A stretch of DNA of 64,000 bases from Hedera helix (lineage: Eukaryota > Streptophyta > Magnoliopsida > Apiales > Araliaceae), in contig OX359280.1 in NCBI GenBank assembly GCA_947179155.2, positions 15,096,001 through 15,160,000 of the forward strand, read 5' to 3'. The notes beneath the pieces were generated by a model. That model was not told the DNA's origin, ran no database searches, and saw only the letters and a list, made by a program, of their open reading frames with translations. A program made the position numbers and the translations under genes. Positions 1 through 16,363 of this stretch are shown piece after piece; position 1 is the first letter of the stretch, and each line of letters opens with the position of its first letter.

Positions 1-1763
1 CTTTATTCATGATTAATTAGCTAAATTAATTAAATGGATAAACCCATAGTTTTCGAGCAATGCTTTTAGAACCATGATGAGGAACATGTTAATGAGATCT
101 AAATTCAAGATAACTCAAAACTAAAATTGTTCCTAATTGTTGGATCACTAAAAAGGGGATTAGTAGATCCGGATAGATTGGTACATACTATGCTTGCTCT
201 TACGAAGAGGATTATTGATCTCATAATCATTTGTGTATAGACACTAAAGCAAGTATGCAGGTGCTTATTAGAGAATAAGTTCACTGAACGTGACTCGCTC
301 AAAGAACACTTAATGGAGTTTTACTTGTCTGTCAATAGGATTTTCTTATGTGATAGTCGTACAAGTGATCCTTGGACTTGAGATCATCATAGTATCTTGT
401 GTGTACTAAGATATACTTTGACATATTCTTTAAGACTTGTTGGTATATCAAAAGATATGCTTGGGTATAATAAGGTACACATGGAGATAGGTGAATGATC
501 AACAAATGATCTACCACTTCCAGTAAAGGGAGATAATGTTCTATGCGATTCAATAAGTGACAACTCAGAAATTCCTGGCCAGGGTTGAATGGAATTAGAA
601 ATGAGTTTTCTAATTTACATTAACTAGAGTTGTGTATTTGTGAATTGAAATGGATATGATCAAATAAATAAGACTTGACAAAATTTTCGTGTCTTATATT
701 TGATTGGGACATTGTATGGTAGAAGAATTGAATTGTAAGGTAAATATTCGCTGAAAGATTTTTTACGATCAAATGTTGAAATCTATATTATCTGAAATGT
801 CGATTAATCGCTAAGGGGGCTTATCCTTATTATGGAATAATTATTTATTCTGAATTAAAGAGTTAATTCATAATAAATGAATTATAATTGTTCTAATTTA
901 TTTATTATACAACCGGTTTAATATGGAGAACCTAAAGGGTCACACCGCAAAAGAGTAATATTTATTTTAGAAGTGGATGGCAAAATCGTAATAATAAATT
1001 AAGTATATTTAATTTATATTATGTTGATAAAATAAATTAAATAACTTAATATTTATAGTTTAATATTTTAGAAATACTAATTATAAATTAATAAGATGAG
1101 TCTTATTATTATTATTTTTACTATTATTATTACTACTAGTATTATTATTTAGTTCCTAAATGATTTAGAAATTAATTAATAAGTAGTAGTATTATTGTAA
1201 ATAATTAAGTTCCTAAATAGTTTAAGAATTGTAATTAATTAATTTAGTTCTTAATTAAATTGGGAATTAAATTAAAACCTTAATCCTAAATAGTTTAGGA
1301 GGGTTGACTATATCTATATTTAAGACGAGTCTTATCATAGATTGAAGTTACACACTCTTTCACAAGATAGAGAGAGAGTACTTTATATTTCTCTACATCT
1401 AAGGAATTAGAGAGAGAGAGAGAGATAATTAGGGCTAGCTACCCATGATTTGGAGAAACCCAAATTCACTTCTTTAATTCATAGATCTCTTGGTGGATCA
1501 CCTCTTGAGGTTTCACACTTGGGGAGCTAACATTGATCCGTGGAATCTAATAGGTGAATTTGAATAAGAACGTGAAGGATTAAGGGGAGTTGAACTTGTA
1601 CCTGTGGAAGCTTGGTTCTTCAAAGGTATAAATCTTTTATCCTTCTTCAATTAATAATAGTCACATAAGAAAGATCCCGGTTATTGGTTTGTAGAAATAA
1701 TTTTAAAATCTGATTTTTTCTTGCATCCGTTGCACTTATATAATTTTTTCCAAACCAATAACA
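1..1763 (+). mobile_element. Copia-type LTR (family C, copy C1), left end outside window
   Basis: This is a long terminal repeat of the family that also forms the two LTRs of the copia element at 2659-21283. It aligns over nearly its whole length with 12926-16185 and, reversed, with 25804-27762. The family starts TGAAAGTA and ends CCAACA; this copy ends AATAACA at about 1763. No copia coding sequence follows, so it is probably a solo LTR inserted in gypsy-1 upstream of gag, but the left end and its target duplication lie outside the window. A short TTA run at 1105-1150 corresponds to the region that has expanded to 1.5 kb in copy C4. Confidence 0.85.
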
Positions 1764-2220
1764 CGGGGATACTATTCTTCGGGGCATGCACTGACAACAT
1801 TATGTAGTAGTCATGTTATATATATAGATGTAGTTAGTACCCACTTTTGTTCATAGGGTTATATTTGTGATGTAAACCTTATATTATGAGAGATGATATG
1901 TGATTATGATACATCCCCACTTTTTGTGGTTTAGGGGAATGTAGTTCTTGTAAAACCCAGCTTTTGTGTTTCTTTGGGATAGGTTGTTGTGATATCCCAT
2001 CTTGTGTTGACTAGAGGGATAGGTAGCATTTATAGAAATATGCTTTAAGCTATAAGTATTTGACACTACCAGTTGGTACATGAATATAAATGCGATATTA
2101 TTGTTAGCTGTCAGATTAAACTTGGTTTTGCGTTAACTTTTTAAATGTTTAACATTCATAAAATGTTGCATAAAATGTAAAACAAAAAATAATAAGCTAA
2201 GGTTTTGTTTCAAACAGACA
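1764..2220 (+). other. Gypsy-1: spacer between ORF1 and gag
   Basis: This aligns loosely with 48800-49189 of gypsy-2, the stretch between the end of ORF1 and the gag start; shared landmarks are the 'tcccatctt' and 'agcatttata' segments before gag. The first few tens of bases may be the end of a gypsy-1 ORF1, but no useful frame remains. Small ORFs here have no protein resemblance. It ends in a U-rich tract and CAAACAG directly before the gag ATG (see the splice-acceptor entry). Confidence 0.6.
2199..2217 (+). promoter_or_regulatory. Putative 3' splice site before gypsy-1 gag
   Basis: A GGTTTTGTTT tract followed by CAAACAG lies 3 nt before the gag ATG at 2221. The same arrangement precedes gag in gypsy-2 and gypsy-3. 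That it is used as an acceptor is inferred from position and recurrence only. Confidence 0.45.
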
Positions 2221-2658
2221 ATGCCGCCAAGAAGACAACCCCGAAATCCAAGAGTGGAAGAGTCAGTAAACAATGTGGAAGGTCAAGCTGACCTAATGAG
2301 GGATTTTGCTAACATATTAGCAAAAGCAATACAGAGTAGACCAGCCACGGTGGTAGAGCAGTCAGTGAGTCATTTGGCGAGTTTGAAAGATTTCAAGTTG
2401 GTGGGGTCGCCAGAGTTACGCAGAACTAAAGATCCGATAGAATCACAGACATGGGTGGAAGAAATTGAGAAGGTTTTTGAGGTCGCACGAGTGGTCGAGG
2501 AATAAAAGACGTCATTTGCCATCCTCATGATGAAATGTGAAGTAAATTACTGGTGGAAGGCGAAAAAAGGCTGAGCTGGGGAATGTATCATTGCATGGAC
2601 TTGTTTTAAGGAGTTGTTCTTCGAAAATTATTTTCTTTGAAAGCACGTAGGTGATCAT
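2221..2658 (+). pseudogene. gag: Gypsy-1 gag, N-terminal part, interrupted
   Basis: This is the start of the Gag polyprotein of a Ty3/gypsy chromovirus. The first residues (MPPRRQPRN, then VEESVNN) match gypsy-2 Gag at 49190 closely, which fixes the start. Gag forms the virus-like particle and binds genomic RNA. The frame is open for 94 codons, then a TAA at 2503 replaces a lysine codon of the gypsy-2 protein. Homology continues past the stop (retrotransposon Gag domain, YWW-like core) until the copia insertion at 2659, and Gag resumes at 21284. The inactivating stop and the 18.6-kb insertion make this a dead copy. Confidence 0.85.
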
Positions 2659-4520
2659 TGTTGGTTTGTTATTATCCATGAACATGCAATCAAATTAAAT
2701 ATAAGCAGCGGAAGCATGGTAAATCAGAGTTTAAAATTTTACTACAAATCATAATCAATGATCGACCTTTATGCATAAATATTAATTAACAAGAAGGAGA
2801 TAGAGAATTATACTCTTGTAGAATCTCGCTTTTCACAGATATGTGTTCAACTCCAATTCCTTCGTGTCCTCCTTGAATTCCACCGATTAAATTCCTTTGA
2901 TTAACGTTAGCCACCTAAGCGTTTGACCTCTAGAGGTGATCCACCAAAAAATAATAAGGATTCAAGAAGTGGGTGATGACAAACTCTTGTTTTCTCTCTC
3001 TTCTAATTTCTTAGATCTAGATAACTTGTGAGTACTTTCTCAAAACTTGTGGAAGTGTATGTAACCCCAATCTATAATAAAACTCCTCTTATTTATAGAT
3101 ATTACCAACCATCCTAACACCTTTAAAAATAGGACTTTTAATTAAACTCCTAATCTAATTAGGAACTTAATTAATTTAATATAATAATTAGAATTTCCTA
3201 AACCATTTAAAAACTTAATTATAATTTATGAGGGTACCCTTATTAATTGATTCCTAAGCCATATAGGAACTAAATAATAATAATAACAGTAATAATAATA
3301 ATAAGTCTCCTCTTATTATTTTATAATTAATATTTTTAAAATATTAAATAGTAAATATTAAGCTATTTAATTTATTTTATCCCCATAGTATAAACTAAAT
3401 ATATTTAATTCATTATTATAATTATGCCATTTACTTTTTAAATAATAATTTTTCTTTTGCGGTGTGACCCTTTAGGTTCTCCACATTAAACCGATTATAG
3501 AATAAATTAATTAGAACTATTCTAATCTTATTTATATAAATAAATTAAACTATTTAATTTATTTAAATAAATAATATTTATTCCATAATAAAGGTAAGTC
3601 CCTTTAGCGATCAACGACTTTTCAGATAATATAGATTTCAATATTTAATCACAAAAGAACTTATTTAGTGAATAATTACCGTACAATTCAATCATTCTAC
3701 CTCACAATGTCCCAATCAAATATAAGACATGGTATACTGCTAAGTCTTATTTCATTTGATTATATGCATTTCAATTCTCAAATGAATAACTCTTATTAAT
3801 GTAAATTAGAAATTACTTTCTAATTTTTATTCTACCTTAGCCAAGGACTATTGAGTTGTCATTTATCGAATCGCATAGAACATTTTCTTCTTTTACTAGA
3901 AGTGATAATTTTTTTGTTGATCATTCACCTATCTCCATGTACAACTTATTATGTCCGAGCATAACCTTTGATACACCCTAAAGGTTTTAAGGAATATGTC
4001 AAAACATAATTCATCATACACAAGATACTATGATGATCTCAAGTCCAATGATCACTTGTACTACTATCACAAAAGGAACTCCTATTGACAGATAAGTAAG
4101 ACTTCATTAGGTGTTCCTTGAGCGAGTCATATTCAGTGAACTTATTATGTAATCAGCACCTACATACTTGCTTTAATGTCTTTATACAAATGATTATGAG
4201 ATCAATTATTCTCTTCATAAGAGTAAGTGTAGTATGTACTAATATATTCTAATTCACTAATCCCCATTTTAGTAATCACACGATTAATAATAATTTTAGT
4301 TTTGAGCTATCTTGAATTTAGATCTCATTAGCATGATCATCATCATGATTCTAAAAGTATTGCTCAATGATTATGGGGTTAACACAATTAATATCATCTA
4401 TTAAATATGAATAAAGAAAATGCATTTGTATAAACAAACTTTTATTAATAAATGAATAAGATTACAAAGTACATGCTACATCATATCAAATATGATTGGC
4501 TTGTTTGCATACCAATATCA
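2659..4520 (-). repeat. 3' LTR of the copia element (family C, copy C2)
   Basis: On the - strand it starts TGATATTGGTATGC directly after the PPT and ends with the CCAACA-type terminus (+ strand TGTTGGTTTG at 2659). It aligns from end to end with 19423-21283. Confidence 0.92.
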
Positions 4521-4533
4521 ATCTCCCACTTGC
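4521..4533 (-). other. Polypurine tract of the copia element
   Basis: The - strand reads GCAAGTGGGAGAT directly against the TG of the 3' LTR. This is the usual site and composition of a plus-strand primer, and the sequence AAGTGGGAGAT is common in plant copia elements. Confidence 0.85.
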
Positions 4534-6260
4534 ACTAAAGCCAATAGCTATGATATCTAATACCCATCTTCTCTAAGTGACAATCAAACTTCTTTTGAGT
4601 TAAAACTTTAGTAAATGGATCTGCTATGTTGTCAAGAGAGTCGACACGCTCCAAGACGACATCTCCTTTTTCAATGACTTCTCTAATCAAATGAAATCGC
4701 CGCAACACATGTTTGGATTTCGGATGAGACCTGGGTTCCTTGGCTTATACAACAGCTCTTGTGTTGTCACAAAATAAAGGCATTAGTCCTTGAATGCTAG
4801 GAACCACTTTAAGTTATGTAATGAACTTCTTCATCCAAACAGTCTCTTTTGCAGCGTCACTTACAGCTATGTACTCTGCCTCTTTCACTGAATCAACAAC
4901 TATTTGTTGATTGGAACTTTTTCAACTCACTGTGCCACCGTTTAGGGTAAACACATAACCTAAAATGAATTTACTGTCATCTCGGTCAGTTTGAAAACTT
5001 GATTCTATATAGCCCACTAGTTTCAAATCAGACCCACCGTAGATAAGAAATATATTCTTAGTTCTTCTTAAGTACTTTAGGATATTTTTCCCTGTCTTCT
5101 AGTGTTCTTCTCCAGGATTATAATGATATCTTCTTATTACACTAAATGCATGAGCAACATCAGGTCTTGTACATATCATTCCGTACATGATAGATCCTAT
5201 TGCCGAGACATAAGGAATCTTACTCATATGGTCTCTCTCTTCAGGTGTCTTTGGGTCCTGTTTTTTGGAGAAATGTATTCCAGGACCTATCGTGCCGATC
5301 CCTTTCTTGGAATCTTCCATGCTAAACTTCTTTATCATCGAATCAATGCACGTTCCTTGGGACAAGCCAAACATCCTTTTAGATCTATATCTATATATTT
5401 TTATTCCCAAAATATAGGATGTTTCTCCCAAGTCCTTCATGGAGAATTGTTTAGACAATCAAATCTTGATCGACTGTAGCATTGGAACATCATTCCCTAT
5501 CAGTAATATATCATCAATATATAATATTAGGAATGTAATAGCGCTCCCACTAACCTTCTTGTACACACATGGTTCATCCCCGTTTTTGATAAAATCAAAC
5601 TCTTTGATTGTCTCATCAAAACAGATGTTCCATCTTCGAGAATCTTGCTCCAGTCTATAAATATATCGTTGTAGTTTACAGACTTGATTTTTTCCAACCT
5701 TTAAAACAAATCCCTCTGGCTGTATCATATATATATGCTCTTCTAGTTTTCCATTGAGGAAGGCCGTTTTCACGTCTATTTGCCAGATCTTATAATCATG
5801 ATAAGTTGTAACTGCAAGCAAAATCTGAATGGACTTGAGCATAGCCACTAGTGAGAAGGTTTCATTATAGTTAACCTTGCCTTTGTTTGAAATCTTTTGT
5901 AACTAGTCGGGTCTTATAGGTCTCTACTTTGTCGTCTGCTCCGGTCTTGCTCTTAAAGACATATTTGCTCCCAGTAGGCTTAATGCCCTCAAGTGGGGTA
6001 ACTAAAGTCCATATTTAGTTCTCATACATGAAGTCCATATCGAATTTCATGGCTGCTAGCCATTTCTCTGAGTCTTTATTATTCATGACCTCTTCGTAAG
6101 TCCATGGATCATCATCATCTATGATTCGTACCTCATCATCATCTTCTATGATGAATCTATGCCTTTCAGGTATCTTCGGTACTCTTCCAGATTTACAAAG
6201 AGGTTGTGGTACATTAGGTTGTGTTACTTGGTTAGGGATCTCACTTTGATCCATAGTATT
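4534..6260 (-). pseudogene. pol: Copia reverse transcriptase and RNase H, degenerate
   Basis: Two open stretches, 5848-5459 and 5458-5099, hold the copia RT: a WQIDVKTAFLNG segment, the catalytic YIDD box (in LYIDDILLIG) and the SMKDLGE and GSIMY motifs. Below 5098 the - strand continues into RNase H with recognisable CDN and LDNIADPFTK motifs down to about 4550, broken by stops. 6254-6015 is the linker between integrase and RT, including a KIPERHRF-type segment. The catalytic Asp pair is intact, but several stops and frame changes make the gene dead. RT copies the element RNA into cDNA and RNase H removes the RNA. Confidence 0.9.
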
Positions 6261-7560
6261 TTATGGTTCTTGAACATCTTCAATGTCCATTTTACTCCCA
6301 CTGAACCCTTCGAGAATAAACTCATTTTCCAAGAAAAAAACATGTTTCGCAACAAACACCTTTTGATCAATTGGATGATAGAAATAATATCCTAAAATTT
6401 CTTTAGGAAAACCCCCAAATTTACAGTTGTCGGATTGTGTCTTCAGCTTATCATTCTCAAACCTTTTGACATAAGCTAGACAACCACAAATCTTAACATG
6501 CTTAAGACTTGATTTCCTCCCTATCCATAACTCATATGGAGTATTTGGGACGGATTTAGAAGGTATCTTGTTAAGTAGATATGCAGTCATTTTTAGGGCA
6601 TATCCCTAAAATAAAACTAAAAGATCGGTAAAACTCATCATGGAACGAACAATGTCCAATAATGTTCGATTTCTCCTTTCAGATACACCATACAACTGTG
6701 GTATACCTAGTGGAGTCTATTGTGAGATTATTCCATTTTCTTTGAGATAATTGAGAAACTCATTACTTAAGTATTCACCACCTCGATCCAATCGAAGAAT
6801 CTTAATATTTTTGCCAGTTTGTTTCTCTACTTCACTTCTGAATTCTTTGAACTTTTCAAATGATTTAGACTTATATTTTATCAAATATATGTATCCAAAT
6901 CTTGAATGATCATCAGTGAAAGTAATAAAATATGAATACACTCCTCGTGCATGTGTTGTCATAGGTTCACATACATCTGTGTGTACCAACTCTAACAACT
7001 CTATAACTCTTTCTCATTTTCTACTAAAAGGAGATTTGGTCATTTTACCCATAAGACAAGATTCACAAGTTGGATATGATTCATAATCAGATAACTCTAA
7101 AAGTCCATCTTTATGCAACTTGTTTAATCTAGTTTCATTAATATGACCGAGTTTATAATGCCATATAAAAGTATAATTTACATTATCTCTTTTCTTTTAT
7201 TAGTTTGTTCAATTTATAATATATTTTCATGTAAGTCAAGTACGTAAAGTCCATTCAGTAAATTGCCAATACCATATAAAATATTATTTTTATAAATAGA
7301 ACAACTGTTGTTCTTTATTATAATTTGAAAATCATCTTTGTCCAACATAGGAATAGAAATAATATTTCTTATAAGTACTGGAACAAAATAACAATTATTT
7401 AAATAAATGGACTTGTCCGTAGGCAGTGCTAAACAATAAGTTCCTATGGCTAATGCAGCAACCTTTGCTTCATTCCCCACGCGCAGGATGATTTCATCTT
7501 TGTTTAGCTTTTTACTTCTACTTAGTCCTAACATAGTATTATATATGTGAGAACCATAGC
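6261..7560 (-). pseudogene. pol: Copia pre-integrase and integrase, degenerate
   Basis: 7534-7214 carries the stretch after protease (LRVGNEAKVAALAIGTY), typical of plant copia polyproteins. Next come the integrase zinc-binding region and the catalytic core: first Asp in HTDVCEPM and second in RLDRGGEY (6998-6717), and the Glu in a VSERRN context at about 6690-6670, just after an in-frame stop. 6590-6261 is the C-terminal part (TAYLLNKIPSK, then PYELW). Integrase inserts the cDNA into the host genome. The core residues can be seen, but several stops separate the segments. Confidence 0.88.
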
Positions 7561-7573
7561 TAGTATATAATAC

Positions 7574-8084
7574 CTAAGTAGAACTTTGACTTACAAAAAG
7601 ATTTATTTTAATCATGAACAAATCTTGATCCACAGTTGAAGCTTCTCCAAGCTTCTTCTGTTTTAAACTTGCAATATACTCTTTGTAGTTTCTTTTCCAG
7701 TGACCTGAATTATTGCAATGGAAGCACATTCCTTTGCTATCTGAATCTGCCATCTTATTATCCTTTTCTTTTACCTTGCCTTTAGCCTTCTTGGATTTTT
7801 TCTTTTGAGAAGTTCCCTTAGGCGTCTTCCTTTCCTTAGAAGAATCATCTACCAACAAGATTATGTTTTGTTTAGATAGGAAGTAATCCTCCACAATTTT
7901 TAACATGTTTAGTAACTCAGGCAAGTTGACGTCCAACTTATTCATGTGAAAATTCATAATAAATTGTGAAAAGGTGTCCGGGAGTGACTGCAAGAGCAAA
8001 TCTTAGCTCAACTCCTCCTCCATCACAAACCTTAGTTGTCCAAGTTGTTCAATTAGATTGATCACCTTTAGGACATGAGTCTCA
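7574..8084 (-). pseudogene. gag: Copia gag, C-terminal part
   Basis: The - strand encodes LLQSLPDTFSQFIMNF, a hallmark of the plant copia Gag domain, then a lysine-rich stretch and one zinc knuckle, CFHCNNSGHWKRNY. Its final Cys is replaced by Tyr, which should weaken RNA binding. Upstream, frame homology runs through ETHVLKVI to the LTR X insertion at 8090; the missing N-terminal part lies at 17372-17748. Confidence 0.88.
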
Positions 8085-8412
8085 ATAGTTGTGACGACCC
8101 TAAATTCGGGTTTCATAACCTCGGGTTTGGTTCTTAGTATCTCAAATCATAATAACAACTAAATACATAGTTTTCATTAATCTAGCGAAAAATACATATA
8201 ATTCTTTACAAAAAGGTAATACAATCCCAAGGTCTTAACCTTAATCTTCATCAAATCTATCTTAAGGGATTACAAAAGATTTACAAAAGTAATTACATAG
8301 AAAGCAATTAATTATCATGCATTGTACTGATCTAATCTTTGGCTTTTCCCTTGCCTTTGTCCTTTTTAGAGCATTCAGGCTTAGCTAAAAATTAGTTATA
8401 ATATAGCAAGGG

Positions 8413-8431
8413 TGAGCAACTAGATTGCTCA
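8413..8431 (-). other. Conserved LTR-tail hairpin (copy in X)
   Basis: TGAGCAA, loop CTAGA, TTGCTCA: a perfect 7-bp stem, followed on the + strand by ACAAGTT. It lies about 320 nt from the LTR 3' end. The same hairpin recurs at 29708, 33481, 42306, 54312, 61128 and 63768, with a weak version at 47049. Confidence 0.7.
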
Positions 8432-9035
8432 ACAAGTTTAAGAACATATAATACAAGATATATCATGATTGAATGGGAAATAACATCAAATGTTTCAACA
8501 ATAGATAACAATTATGAAAGAACAAGAATCAATTTTCAATGTAAAAGAAAGAATTGAATCTTTACTGCTGAGTGGTCTTTAAGGACTGTGAATTACTGCT
8601 AAAGGTAAGACAGATATAGATCTGCTACCTTAGTAGTTTGATACTCGAGGGGATCAGCCTCTTGTACCCTATGTATATGCATAACATTCAGACATCTTAC
8701 GTAAAGGTCGATTTCCCGACATAATAATCCCCTTATATAAGGTTGTTCTTTCTCAGTCTTTCTATAAGAATCCGCATCAACCAATGGTTCGGATAAGCTC
8801 TTAAAATATTCAAGTTGATGAATTTATACATGCAGTGTCTAGCCAAAATAATTAGCTTAGATATTTTTTAAACAGTTCTTGATTTAATGAACTATAAGTC
8901 TTGCAAATGCACAATGTGCGAATACAGTAGCAATACGGATGTGGAATAACTTTAAATAATTAAATCACTTAAATATCTGACGAAATAAGTGCAAGTCTAG
9001 GAACTTGCTCAACCACAATTTGAATAAGTTTAAAG

Positions 9036-9059
9036 AACTTGCAAAAATAAATACAAGTT
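9036..9059 (-). other. Second small LTR hairpin (AACTTG...CAAGTT)
   Basis: AACTTG and CAAGTT are 12 nt apart and can pair. The matching part of LTR E has the same motif, triplicated in a 33-bp tandem repeat (61728-61828), and a similar CAAGT/ACTTG pair occurs near 54870 in the gypsy-2 family. Confidence 0.45.
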
Positions 9060-9379
9060 AAGGGTTAGAGAACGTGCCTTATTTATTGTCTACGGCTAAC
9101 CAATTCAATTAACTATCATTTGAATAGACCTAACAATTTATCAAGTTGATCTTCCAATTAGTATCATATATAGGTTAATATAATAAACTTTGCATATCTA
9201 AATACTTCTACAGTTAATCACATAATTAAATAATTTAGGTATAGTAAACCCTTAAGAGAAATTATCATTTTTTAAGAATATTTTAATCACATAAAATTTA
9301 TATTAATTATTAATATGGTTCAGAATCCTATTTAATATTATTAACAATTTAATAATACATTATTATCCTTCTAATATTA

Positions 9380-9650
9380 ATTATTTAATAATATTTTAAT
9401 ACATAATATTATTAAGTATTTAATAATATTTTATTTATTCCATAATATTATTAATCATTTAATAATATTTAATTATTTTTCTAATATTATTAATCATTTA
9501 ATAATATTTATTTCATTTTATAATATTATTAATCATTTAATAATATTTAATTTATTTTCTAATATTATTAATCATTTAATAATATTTTATTTATTTTCTA
9601 ATATTATTAATTATTTAATAATAAAATATTTTATTCATTTACTTAATATT
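9380..9650. repeat. 39-bp AT-rich palindromic tandem repeat in LTR X
   Basis: About five tandem units with a period near 39 bp, each built on AATATTATTAAT then CATTTAATAATATT, which is itself nearly palindromic. Flanking sequence from 9270 to 9760 carries decayed units. It sits in the part of the LTR downstream of the predicted transcription start. Confidence 0.8.
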
Positions 9651-9896
9651 ATTAATCCTTAAATAATATTTTATTCATTTAATAACATTTTATGAATTTA
9701 ATTATATTATTAATCCTTTAATAATATTTATCCTCTTTTACATATTAAATTAACTTTTTATAATGTTTAAAATACATTTATTAATTCCAAAAAATAATAA
9801 TAATATAATTTTAAAAATATTTTTCACTTTCTGAACCAAACTGACCTTGCCAAAATCGACCCGACCCGGTCCAAAATTAATTCAAATTCCTGAAAA

Positions 9897-9918
9897 AGGC
9901 ACGGCGCCCCGGCGCCGT
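9897..9918. other. GC-rich palindrome in LTR X
   Basis: The GGCGCCCCGGCGCC core with flanking ACG/CGT is a near-perfect palindrome in very AT-rich surroundings. It occupies the same relative place as the CpG-rich patch of the gypsy-2 LTRs (56020-56280). Confidence 0.6.
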
Positions 9919-10343
9919 ACTGCAGTAGCAAAATCCATTTTTTTTTAATTTTAGATTTTCCAATTTTGACACTTTTGATTCAAACTTGCATAAAATGAAA
10001 TCTACACATCTAAATGACACAAAATTAGTGTTGGCATCTTCCTAACTTCTTGTTTTGCAACATTTCATAGTTCGATCACATTTTTGAAAACGTTTTGACA
10101 TGAAATTTAAGATTGAACCACCTAGGGTTTCAAAATCGACATGTTTTGCGGTAAGAGCCATAACTTTTTGTTTTTTCATATTTTTGAGAGATTTAAGTTG
10201 TGTTGCCTTCATAACTCATGCATATAATTTTCTAGCCATAGAAATCACATATCTAACTTGTACATTTCAAACTACTACAATAAATAATAGTTAGTTACCT
10301 AGGGTTTACCGTATGAACTTTTCTTCCATCTATTTGCATAACA

Positions 10344-11177
10344 TGAAAGTAGTATGCCCTCAAGCCAATCACATTTGATGTGATAAGCATATACTTTGTA
10401 AGCTTGTTCATTTATTAATAAAAGTATCAAGACATTTCTTTATTCATGATTAATTACTTGAATTAATCAAATGGAGAAACCCATAGTTTTCGAGCAATGC
10501 TTTTAGAACCATGATGAGGATCATGCTAATGAGATCTAAATTCAAGATAGCTCAAAACTAAAATTGTTCCTAATCGTTGGATCACTAAAAAGGGTATTAG
10601 TAGACCCGGATAGATTGGTACATATTATGCTTGCTCTTATGAAGAGGATGATTGATCTCATAATCATTTGTGTAGAGACATTAAAGCAAGTATGCAGGTG
10701 CTTATTAGAGAATAAGTTCACTGAACGTGACTCGCTCAAGGAACACCTAATGGAGTTTTACTCGTCTGACAATATGAGTTCCTTACGTGATAGTCGTACA
10801 AGTGATCCTTGGACTTGAGATCATCATAGTATCTTGTGTGTACTAAGTTATACTTTGAAATATTCCTTAAGACCTGTTGGTATATCAAAGGATATGATTG
10901 GGTATAATAAGGTACACATGGAGATAGATGAATGATTAACAAAGGATCTACCACTTCCAGTAAAGGGAGAGAATGTCCTATGCGATTCAATAAGTGACAA
11001 CTCAGAAATCCCTGACCAGGGTTGAATGAAATTAGAAAGGAGTTTCTAATTTACATTAACTAGAGTTGTGTATTTGTGAATTGAAATGCATATAATCAAA
11101 TAAATAAGACTTGACAGAAATTCCGTGTCTTATATTTGATTGGGATATTGTATGGTAGAAGGATTGAATTGTACGGT
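10344..11177 (+). repeat. Partial family C LTR (copy C3), part of a tandem duplication
   Basis: The first 834 bp of a family C LTR (start TGAAAGTAGTATGCCC), preceded by TAACA. It ends abruptly at 11177-11182, where sequence jumps back to LTR X (as at 10161). It is therefore not a separate insertion but the first half of a duplication of about 1017 bp (10161-11177); the second copy is 11178-11373 plus the start of C4. Confidence 0.85.
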
Positions 11178-11373
11178 AACTTTTTATTTTTCCATATTTT
11201 TGAGAGATTCAAGTTGTGTTGCCTTCATAACTCATGCATATAATTTTCTAGCCATAGAAATCACATATCTAACTTGAACATTTCAAACTACAACAATAAA
11301 TAATACTTAGTTACCTAGGGTTTACCGACAAAATATTATGTGAACTTTTCTTTCATTTATTTGCATAACATGA

Positions 11374-12923
11374 TGTTAGGGCTTCGACACAGTGAAAGCA
11401 GCGGAATTTAAATTTTTTTTCGAAACCCTAAGACAGGATCCAAGCGAAAACAGATTAATCAGATGTTTAGATTATTTTACCGATTATCTGAGATGGACAG
11501 GAGACGATTGAATTCTGGAACAGTTTCGAATCTTCAACGCAATCTAGTGACTGCGTCTCTACGGTATCCACACGAACGCTCCGCGAATCGTCCCACGATT
11601 TGCAGCAAAAGGAACCGCGGTACTAGCCACCAAGATCAGGATTTCCCAATTATTTTTCTCTCTAGCCTCTTTCTGAAAGCGGCTAGGGTTTTAGTTTTTC
11701 CTTACGTGACTTTTAGACTACTGATATATCATATATATAGTAGTTAATAGGAATTAACTAAAACCTAAAATAAATAGAAAAATAAAATCCGAATTTATAT
11801 ATATTATATTTTAATTAAGTCTTACTTAATTAAGATACATATATACAAATTATTTTATTAATTTAAATTCGTAATTTTTAAATACTATCAATCATATTGA
11901 CATATTTAAAATACTTACAATTTAAATTAATTCCCTTTTAATTACGTTCTAAGTGTGTGACCATATAGGTTATTATTATGTTGGCAATAATTTTAAAATC
12001 ATATTATAAAATTATAAACAGTGAGCGGCATCTAGTAATGCATCACTACTACCCAAATAATAATAAGATCGGTGTTTCGATACAACCTTTTCGTGACCAA
12101 TGTTTCAATGTAATTTAATCCTTTTAACCTTATATCCTAGATTAAACTAGAGGCATGAAATGTGTCATACTCTTCATAATTTAATCTGAGTTTTCTTGAT
12201 CAATGAGTAGACTATATGAAACAAATCAATATTTGAGCATGACCATGCATTTCATAGTCCTACTCAATCAAGAGGCCTATGGATATCACCCCTAATATAT
12301 AAGAGGGTTAAATTCCATCTAGATCACTCATATTCCTTACACGATTCATGATGTACCCAATAATCACCTTTATTGTCCACCCTATTAAAGGTGACATTTG
12401 ATGATATCAAAGTACACAAATTCTCGTGTAATAATATAGTGACTTCAGGTCGGAGGATCATTACATCATTGTCACTATAAGAATTTCTTATGACACTTTG
12501 CATAATGCTCCATGTAGAATTCTCATGGTGGGTCAGTCCAGTACATTGTTTTCTAACATGTACCTATGCATTGACTCAAATATCTCATATATTTATGACC
12601 AATGAGATTTGGCCATCAGTCAATCCACATACTAGTCTCAATGCATCGTTGTTGTCCCATTAACAATGATACTCGACTAGGGACATTTAAGAGCAATGAT
12701 ACTAATTATAATTATAATTATAATTATATAATCTCATGTTCAAGTCACATACTTAAAGCTATATAATTCGTATCATTATTCTAAGGGCTTTTATTATGTT
12801 AACATTTATATAACGCAGTAAATGAAATCATAATAAAATAATCCATTTATTCAATCAAATATAATATCAAAAATGTTAAGCAATTACATCAAATAATTAG
12901 CCTCTAGGGCATAAACTCTAACA
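11374..12923 (-). mobile_element. Solo LTR G, copia-like, the deepest insertion
   Basis: 1550 bp, with perfect TSD CATGA (11369-11373 and 12924-12928). On the - strand it starts TGTTAGAGTTTATGCCC and ends GAAGCCCTAACA, a terminus common among plant copia LTRs. A TATA-rich tract lies at about 11715-11745 on the - strand. It is inserted three bases into C4, splitting its TGA start. No coding sequence is seen. Confidence 0.88.
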
Positions 12924-12925
12924 CA

Positions 12926-16185
<3,260 letters not shown>

Positions 16186-16363
16186 TAACACACATACCAA
16201 AACATGTATTTAAACATATCAAACCATGAATCTACCAATATATCATAGTTTTTGACTTCTAGACCATCAAAATAATTTTTGATCGGTTAAAAATATATTT
16301 TTGACCATAGTAAATATATATGGGCAACAAAAATGAACTAAGAAAGAGTTAGAGCACTTTTGA

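Noticed and set aside
105..302. A 65-residue frame (MSESRSVNLFSNKH...) found again at 10542, 13124, 20882, 23341 and 27367
   Set aside because: It recurs because it lies within the family C LTR, in antisense to the element's own direction. Overlapping frames of similar length exist on the other strand and copies differ in start and length. Without dN/dS evidence there is no reason to call it a gene.
11463..11747. 94-codon frame in solo LTR G
   Set aside because: Lies in the R-U5 part of a solo LTR and has no recognisable domain.
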